Made by a program: the position numbers and the translations under genes. The notes beneath the pieces were generated by a model. The model had not been told where the DNA came from. It saw only the letters and a list, made by a program, of their open reading frames with translations, and did no database searches. From CAYWEP01 sp964608945 (GTDB lineage Bacteria > Patescibacteriota > Microgenomatia > Levybacterales > UBA12049), in contig CAZSQB010000016.1 in assembly GCA_964608945.1 (NCBI GenBank), positions 1 through 17,800 on the forward strand: DNA of 17,800 nt, read 5' to 3'. Positions 12,617 through 17,800 of this stretch are shown one piece after another. How positions within the stretch are numbered: position 1 is the stretch's first letter; every line of letters begins with the position of its first letter.

Positions 12617-14884
12617 CCTAAGCAACTTTCGCTCATAGAGCGCAATATCTTTTCGAACAGATTCTATCACATCCGGAGCAATTGATACACTCGTTATTCC
12701 CCATCCAACAAGTTTTTCAAGAAGGGAAGGGTAGAGAGACGGCGCCTGGCCACAAATTGAGGAAGTTACTTTGTATTTGTGGCAGGTTTTGATGACATGC
12801 TCAAGTGCCCACAGTACAGCCGGATTTTGCTCGTCAAACCCACGCGCTACCTCAGAATTGTCGCGGTCTGTGCCAAGCATGAGCATCGTGAGGTCATTTG
12901 AGCCTATGGACACACCGTCAATTCCGGCTGTAATAAATTTATCAAGAAGTATGACATTTGAGGGAATCTCAACCATCATCCAGAGGCGAAATGACGCGGA
13001 TCGATAAAGTCCTGCGTCTGAAATAATGCGCTTTACATGCAGGAGCTCTTGTACCGTACGGACAAACGGCAACATGACCCACAGATTCTTAAGGTTAAGC
13101 TTATTTCGTACTTTCTTTATCGCTTCAAGTTCAAGGTCAAATACTTCTGGGTCATGCATATAACGAAATGCTCCCCGGTACCCAAGCATGGGATTTGGTT
13201 CAATCGGTTCAAATTCTTTCCCACCGATAAGACCTCGATACTCATTTGTCTTAAAATCCGATGTGCGATACACAACCGGGCGTGGGTGAAAAGCTCTGCA
13301 GAATTTTTCAAGATCTCCTGCGAGCTTGTCGATAAAGACGTGTTTTTTGCCATCTCGAATCAGCCTTTTTGGGTGCGTTCCGATCGCCGCCATCATGAAC
13401 TCTGCGCGGAGAAGCCCAACACCGTCTACATGCTGTTTGGCAACTCGTTTCGCAATCTCTGGTTCTGCAAGGTTGACATAGACTTTTGTCGCTGTATGTA
13501 TTCGATTGGTAGTAATTGTTGTTGACGACGTTTGCGTTACTATCATTCCGCCTTTATATACCTCGCCTTTTGTCCCATTTACCGTAACAACAGTGTTGTT
13601 TTTTAAGATTTTCGTCGCGTGCTCTGCTCCCACCACAGCTGGGATACCAAGCTCTCGTGAGACAATTGCAGCGTGCGATGTTCTCCCACCCCTTTCTGTC
13701 ACAATAGCCGACGCCTTTTTCATCGCAGGGACGTAATCAGGATTTGTTTGCGGAGCAACCATGATCTCTCCTTGTACGATTTGTCTTATATCGATTGTTG
13801 CGCGAATAATTTTTACTGGTCCTGATGCTATCCCAGGCGATGCGGGGGAGCCTTGTAAAAGAAGCGGAAGCTTCACGTCATCAACTGCTTTTTTGTCAGC
13901 TTGTTTCGTGTGTGAGGTAGTAATCGCTCTGGTCTGTACGATATATACAGTATTTTTCGCAATTGCCCATTCAACATCCTGCGGAAAATAATAATGACGC
14001 TCAAGTTTTTTACCAAGCATTGCCAGCTCTTTTATTTGTTTGTCAGTAATTTTTTGCTTGTTTGCTATAGATTTTGGAACTGAGACTTGCTTGTTTTGTG
14101 TACCAACTTTTTGCAGCATGACTTTCTGCTCGGCCATAATTTTCTTGCTAATGGAAAGGTCTGATTTATTGACTTCATAATGATCTGGTGTTACTTGACC
14201 CTGTACGATCATTTCGCCTAACCCATAAATCGCCTCAATCACGACTATTGATTTATCGTTGGTTACGGGATCCAGAGTAAACATGACGCCTGATCGTTCA
14301 GAGGCGATCATTTTTTGCACCACAATCGCAATGCCGACTTTAAAGTGGTCGAAATGCTTTTCATGTCGATAAAACATCGCCCGCGCTTCAAATAGCGACG
14401 CCCAGGCAGCTTTTATTTTTAACAAAAGATTCGCTTCGCCTTTAACATTGAGGAATGTCTCTTGTTGGCCAGCAAATGAAGCCGAGGGAAGATCTTCGGC
14501 AGTCGCAGATGAGCGCACCGCCACAAGCGCTTCGCTCAGCACGCCACCTAGGCGTTTGTACGATCTGAAGATTTCCTTAATTAGCTCTTCAGACATGGCA
14601 CCATCCATGATGACTTTTTTTATGTGGCCGGATACTTGAGAGAGTGATTCCGGACGATCGTAGTTGATCGTTGCCATGAGGTGTTTTATTTTTGTGGAGA
14701 GGTTATTTTCTCTGAGAAATTGAAAGTAAGCGTTTGCGTTGATAACAAAACCGTTTGGGACTGGGAATCCTGCCTGCGTCATTTCTCCTAAGTTTGCGCC
14801 TTTGCCGCCAACTGTTCCGACATCATGCTTGTCTACTTCAGAAAACCATAATATCAAACCGGTTTTATGCACCACGTTTTCCAT
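12614..14884 (-). CDS. ppsA: Phosphoenolpyruvate synthase
   Basis: Catalyses pyruvate + ATP + water to PEP + AMP + Pi through a phosphohistidine that swings between sites. The 756-residue protein has the ATP-grasp part (about 12-320) with VGGKGANLGEMTQAGFPVP (25-43), AVRSSATAEDLPSASFAGQQE (122-142) and SERSGVMFTLDP (195-206). The swivelling domain carries the catalytic H404 in GGRTSHAAIVSRE. The PEP/pyruvate TIM barrel (about 465-750) has GLLRAEFM (490-497), GSNDLTMLMLGTDRD (661-675) and the acid/base C711 in SICGQAPS. It is slightly shorter than E. coli PpsA (792). It is first of five genes in the same direction, with eno and gpmA next, giving a gluconeogenic order. No clear promoter is seen upstream. 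Confidence 0.96.
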   Translation of the reverse strand: MENVVHKTGLILWFSEVDKHDVGTVGGKGANLGEMTQAGFPVPNGFVINANAYFQFLRENNLSTKIKHLMATINYDRPESLSQVSGHIKKVIMDGAMSEELIKEIFRSYKRLGGVLSEALVAVRSSATAEDLPSASFAGQQETFLNVKGEANLLLKIKAAWASLFEARAMFYRHEKHFDHFKVGIAIVVQKMIASERSGVMFTLDPVTNDKSIVVIEAIYGLGEMIVQGQVTPDHYEVNKSDLSISKKIMAEQKVMLQKVGTQNKQVSVPKSIANKQKITDKQIKELAMLGKKLERHYYFPQDVEWAIAKNTVYIVQTRAITTSHTKQADKKAVDDVKLPLLLQGSPASPGIASGPVKIIRATIDIRQIVQGEIMVAPQTNPDYVPAMKKASAIVTERGGRTSHAAIVSRELGIPAVVGAEHATKILKNNTVVTVNGTKGEVYKGGMIVTQTSSTTITTNRIHTATKVYVNLAEPEIAKRVAKQHVDGVGLLRAEFMMAAIGTHPKRLIRDGKKHVFIDKLAGDLEKFCRAFHPRPVVYRTSDFKTNEYRGLIGGKEFEPIEPNPMLGYRGAFRYMHDPEVFDLELEAIKKVRNKLNLKNLWVMLPFVRTVQELLHVKRIISDAGLYRSASFRLWMMVEIPSNVILLDKFITAGIDGVSIGSNDLTMLMLGTDRDNSEVARGFDEQNPAVLWALEHVIKTCHKYKVTSSICGQAPSLYPSLLEKLVGWGITSVSIAPDVIESVRKDIALYERKLLR

Positions 14885-14930
14885 TATGGCAAAATCGTGA
14901 CAAAAATAGCAAGGGTTTTGTTGCGGGCTC

Positions 14931-14959
14931 TTTACAATACGGAAATAAGTCTGTTAAAT
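14931..14959 (+). promoter_or_regulatory. pilB promoter
   Basis: TTTACA (14931-14936), a 17-bp spacer and TTAAAT (14954-14959). Transcription would begin near 14966, leaving a leader of about 30 nt before the ATG at 14995, most of it taken up by a hairpin. Confidence 0.5.
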
Positions 14960-14967
14960 AGTAGTAG

Positions 14968-14992
14968 CTGCCCGTTTTGGCAGAGCCTTTTT
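14968..14992 (+). promoter_or_regulatory. Terminator-like hairpin in the pilB leader
   Basis: CTGCC (14968-14972) and GGCAG (14979-14983) form a 5-bp stem with loop CGTTTT. After AGCC a run of five T follows (14988-14992), ending 2 nt before the ATG. Placed between promoter and start codon it could act as an attenuator or shape translation initiation. The stem is short and the T-run is offset by 4 nt. Confidence 0.35.
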
Positions 14993-14994
14993 GT

Positions 14995-16677
14995 ATGGTT
15001 CTCACCGATGATCAGTTAAAGACGATTTTATTGCAGTCAAAACTAGTTGACGATAAAGGGATGGCAGAGCTTGCGGAAGCTGCAAAAAACGCAAAGACCG
15101 GTTTAGTAGAAGTGCTTTTAGGAAAAGGGGTAATAACTGATGAGAATTTGGGTATTCTCACCGCGGATTTCTTCAAGGTTCCATTTGTTACACTTTCAAA
15201 AATCACTATTCCCGAGAACGTTCTCACTATTGTTCCTGAGCGGTTTGCGAGAAAACACAAAGTCATCCCTTTTGCTCGTGACCAGAAGGCCATTCGCGTT
15301 GCAACGGCTGATCCCTCTCGAACAGATATAATAGAGATGATTTTCCGAAAGACCGGGCAGATGGTCATCCCGCACCTTGCGACCGAGCGGGATATCCATA
15401 ATGCGCTTGGTCTGTATCGTCGGGATATACAAAAGTCATTTGATGCGCTCATCGCGACACAAGCGGGGATATCGTTTACCAGCGCGAATGCACCGACAGA
15501 GAAAATTGTTGACTTGATTATTAACTATGCCTATCAAGACAAAGCTTCAGATGTACACATAGAACCTGAAGAAAAAGATTCACTCGTTCGATTTCGCGTC
15601 GACGGCATTCTACACGACGTTCTTGTGATGCCCAAAAGCATCCATGACCAAATTATTACGAGAATTAAGGTCTTGTCGAAGCTTCGTACGGATGAGCATC
15701 TCAGTCCTCAGGACGGAAAAATGCGTCACCAACTCGCTGAAGAAGATTTAGATATTCGTGTTTCCATCATTCCGATCGTTGATGGAGAAAAGGTAGTGCT
15801 TCGTCTGCTTGCCTCAAAATTCCGCGTTTTTTCGCTTTTGGAACTTGGGATGAATGAAAAAGATTTACAGAAAGTTACTGATGCATTCAGTAAGTCATAC
15901 GGCATGATACTCTCGACCGGTCCGACAGGGTCTGGGAAAACCACGTCGATTTACGCTATTTTGAAAATTTTAAATACCCGCTCGAAAAATATTACGACAA
16001 TTGAGGATCCTGTTGAGTACCGTATACAAGGCGTTAATCAAATCCAGGCCAATACAAAAACCAATTTGACCTTTGCAAATGGGCTTCGTTCCATTCTCAG
16101 GCAGGACCCGAATATTGTATTTGTCGGAGAAATACGTGACAATGAAACTGCGGGTATTGCGGTGAATGCGGCACTGACTGGTCATTTAGTATTGTCGACC
16201 CTGCACACCAACGATGCGGCGACAGCGCTTCCTCGCCTGATAGATATGGACGTTGAGCCATTTTTGGTTGCATCCACGGTAACAGTGATTATCGCGCAGC
16301 GACTCATGCGTCGCATTTGCGAAGTGTGCAAGAAAGGGGTTGAGATAGCTCGTGAGAATGTTGCAAAGAATTTGCCAGGTGAAATGGTAAGCAGGCATTT
16401 TGGCACGGGTCAAGTCATAACGATCTATAGAGGGGTTGGCTGTAAAGCGTGTCATCTGACAGGATTTCAAGGAAGGATCGGAGCATTTGAGGTCTTACAA
16501 GTGAGTAATGAAATCAGAAAACTCATTTCTCGCAAAGAAGACTCTGAGGTCATTGCGAGACAGGCGATATCTGAGGGGATGACGACAATCCTTGATGACG
16601 GGCTGGACAAAGTAGCCAAAGGAATAACAACGCTTGAAGAAGTGCTTCGGGTGACAAAGGTAGAAACTCTCAATTAA
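14995..16677 (+). CDS. pilB: Type IV pilus assembly ATPase PilB (GspE/PulE family)
   Basis: PilB is the cytoplasmic hexameric ATPase that powers pilin polymerisation. From ATG 14995 the product is 560 residues. An MshEN-type N-terminal domain (about 1-145) precedes the linker and N2 region (KASDVHIEPEEKDSLVRFRVDG, 183-204). The ATPase core has Walker A GPTGSGKTT (309-317), the Asp box TIEDPVEY (335-342), Walker B with VFVGEIRD (375-382) and the His box TGHLVLSTLHTNDA (395-408). Two Cys pairs (C442/C445 and C483/C486) form the zinc site typical of extension ATPases, which separates it from the retraction ATPase PilT. A TTG at 14977 would add six residues but falls in the leader hairpin, so the ATG is preferred. 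pilC follows after 12 nt. Confidence 0.95.
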   Translation: MVLTDDQLKTILLQSKLVDDKGMAELAEAAKNAKTGLVEVLLGKGVITDENLGILTADFFKVPFVTLSKITIPENVLTIVPERFARKHKVIPFARDQKAIRVATADPSRTDIIEMIFRKTGQMVIPHLATERDIHNALGLYRRDIQKSFDALIATQAGISFTSANAPTEKIVDLIINYAYQDKASDVHIEPEEKDSLVRFRVDGILHDVLVMPKSIHDQIITRIKVLSKLRTDEHLSPQDGKMRHQLAEEDLDIRVSIIPIVDGEKVVLRLLASKFRVFSLLELGMNEKDLQKVTDAFSKSYGMILSTGPTGSGKTTSIYAILKILNTRSKNITTIEDPVEYRIQGVNQIQANTKTNLTFANGLRSILRQDPNIVFVGEIRDNETAGIAVNAALTGHLVLSTLHTNDAATALPRLIDMDVEPFLVASTVTVIIAQRLMRRICEVCKKGVEIARENVAKNLPGEMVSRHFGTGQVITIYRGVGCKACHLTGFQGRIGAFEVLQVSNEIRKLISRKEDSEVIARQAISEGMTTILDDGLDKVAKGITTLEEVLRVTKVETLN

Positions 16678-16689
16678 ATATGACATATC

Positions 16690-17739
16690 ATGAATGAGCA
16701 CATAACACTTTCGGGCAATGACAAGTTTGCGCTTGTGAGCAATTTGGCGACGATGCTGTCTGCTGGGATTCCTATTCTTGAAACGGTTGATTCTCTTTTG
16801 GAAGATGCGAAAGGAAACCAAAAAAAATTGTTCCAAGTCATGCGAGAAGACCTCATGCAGGGAAAAAGAATCTACACGAGCTTTGCAAAATTTCCCGACG
16901 TCTTTGATAAGGTAACCGTCAATATTGTGCGAGCCTCCGAAGAGGCAGGGACGCTTGACGTTACATTGAAGGATCTAAAGGTAAGTATAAAAAAAGATAT
17001 GGAATTTTCCGATAAAGTAAAATCTGCGCTTTTTTATCCAATTTTTATTATGTTTGTGTTCGTTGGTGTGTTGCTGATGATACTTGTTGTCGTCGTGCCG
17101 AAAATTTCTTCTGTATTTTCCCATCTGAACGTCGTTCTTCCATTGCCAACCGTAATCCTCATTCTTGTTTCCAATTTTTTGCTCCAGTATACTATTTTTG
17201 TCGCTGGTGGATTTTTGCTCATCATTACTACCATACTTTTTCTCTACCGAAGAAACAGGAGAGCCTTTATACAAGCGTTTTTCTCTTTGCCACTGCTTTC
17301 CGACCTTGCCAAGCAAATAGACTTGACAAGGTTAAGCCATAGCCTGTACCTTTTACTTAATGCCGGTATTCCCATTACCATTGCACTCGATTTGACGCGT
17401 GACGTTGTCATGAAACGGGAAGTCTCAGAGGCGATCAATCATAGTATTGAGGTAGTATCGTCCGGAAGAAAGCTCTCTCAGGCTTTTAAGGATAGAAAGG
17501 GCGTCATCCCAGGTATTATGATAAAAATAACCGAAGCCGGTGAGAGAACAGGGTCTTTGGAAAAATCAATGGAAGATATTTCGGCATTTCTTGAATATCA
17601 GGTCGCCAAAACCCTGCAGACACTGACAGCGCTTCTTGAGCCTGTCATGCTTGTCGTCGTCGGGGTATTAATTGGGGGAATGATGTTGGCAATTATTGCG
17701 CCTATATATAACCTTATCAGTCAGGTAGGCAATAGATAA
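16690..17739 (+). CDS. pilC: Type IV pilus inner-membrane platform protein PilC (GspF family)
   Basis: PilC is the membrane platform that couples PilB to pilin extraction. The 349-residue protein has two T2SF repeats. The first (about 11-135) holds LVSNLATMLSAGIPILETVDSL (15-36) and the conserved GTLD preceding KDM..SDKVKSALFYP (103-117). The second (about 212-338) repeats this with LSHSLYLLLNAGIPITIALDL and AGERTGSLEKSMEDIS. Transmembrane segments lie near 115-136, 155-186 and 314-338. Length is at the short end for the family (about 400), with the N-terminal extension missing. The next gene starts on the base after its stop codon, indicating tight cotranscription. Confidence 0.95.
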   Translation: MNEHITLSGNDKFALVSNLATMLSAGIPILETVDSLLEDAKGNQKKLFQVMREDLMQGKRIYTSFAKFPDVFDKVTVNIVRASEEAGTLDVTLKDLKVSIKKDMEFSDKVKSALFYPIFIMFVFVGVLLMILVVVVPKISSVFSHLNVVLPLPTVILILVSNFLLQYTIFVAGGFLLIITTILFLYRRNRRAFIQAFFSLPLLSDLAKQIDLTRLSHSLYLLLNAGIPITIALDLTRDVVMKREVSEAINHSIEVVSSGRKLSQAFKDRKGVIPGIMIKITEAGERTGSLEKSMEDISAFLEYQVAKTLQTLTALLEPVMLVVVGVLIGGMMLAIIAPIYNLISQVGNR

Positions 17740-17800
17740 ATGAAAAGAAAACTACAAGCAGGCATTACCTATATAGAAATTATGGTAGGATTGGCGATGT
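17740..17800 (+). CDS. Type IV prepilin-like protein, N-terminus only (cut by window end)
   Basis: The ATG directly abuts the pilC stop. The 20 visible residues are MKRKLQAGITYIEIMVGLAM: a short basic leader, Gly at the processing site, then a hydrophobic start with Glu at +5 of the mature protein (ITYIE). This is the class III signal recognised by prepilin peptidase PilD, though most pilins begin with Phe rather than Ile after cleavage. It may be a major or minor pilin or a pseudopilin; the rest lies outside the window. Confidence 0.85.
   Translation, partial: MKRKLQAGITYIEIMVGLAM

Noticed and set aside
14977..14994. TTG start at 14977 for pilB
   Set aside because: It falls in the loop of the leader hairpin, and homologues usually begin close to the MVLTDDQLK-type sequence at 14995.
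1..17800. Use of UGA as glycine, as in Gracilibacteria or Absconditabacteria
   Set aside because: yraN and eno end naturally at TGA, and I noticed no gene needing TGA read-through.
1..17800. CRISPR arrays, insertion sequences or phage genes
   Set aside because: No regularly spaced repeats, transposase-like proteins or phage structural proteins are seen; the tandem repeat at eno has only two contiguous units.

Overview
The window looks like a genome fragment from a member of the Patescibacteria (Candidate Phyla Radiation, CPR) or a close relative. The signs are a short bL19, a variant CTP synthase, compact gene spacing, a type IV pilus locus, no recognisable Shine-Dalgarno sequence before any gene, and several -10 boxes only 5-9 nt from the start codon. 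TGA occurs as a terminal stop (yraN, eno), so glycine recoding of UGA is unlikely. I cannot place it to a named lineage.

Layout. (1) 1-195: the C-terminal tail of a LysM protein, then a tRNA-Gly(CCC) gene with an unusual D-loop/T-loop pair. (2) 247-1185: an AT-rich orphan gene with a PD-(D/E)XK-type nuclease signature, probably an accessory or defence insertion beside the tRNA, followed by a 236-nt spacer of nested inverted repeats. (3) 1422-3791 (+): pyrG, rplS and yraN, with promoters inside the unit. (4) 3793-6605: uvrB (-) and lexA (+) diverge from a 185-bp spacer with a strong promoter overlain by an inverted repeat, an SOS-type arrangement. (5) 6672-8165 (+): a secreted low-complexity Arg/Asn/Asp-rich surface protein with an LPXTG-like C-terminal sorting signal, then rsmI. 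(6) 14884-8227 (-): five genes in one direction, ppsA, eno, gpmA, an AMP-forming acetyl-CoA synthetase and a ferric-reductase-like membrane protein. (7) 14995-17800 (+): pilB, pilC and the start of a prepilin-like gene, cut by the window end.

Function. Region 6 links 3-phosphoglycerate to PEP, pyruvate and acetate/acetyl-CoA. Two of its enzymes (PpsA and Acs) interconvert ATP and AMP, so the block could serve gluconeogenesis and acetate use or, run in reverse, ATP generation from AMP; sequence alone cannot decide. GpmA lacks the usual second active-site histidine. Region 7 encodes the assembly ATPase, the platform protein and a pilin-like substrate of a type IV pilus. Region 4 is nucleotide excision repair next to its likely SOS regulator.

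I did not find a clearly new multi-gene system. The best leads are the leaderless-looking promoters, the variant GpmA active site, the altered tRNA-Gly elbow, the lexA operator candidate and a shared promoter core at the surface-protein gene, the terminator-like leader of pilB, and the repeat elements in spacers.
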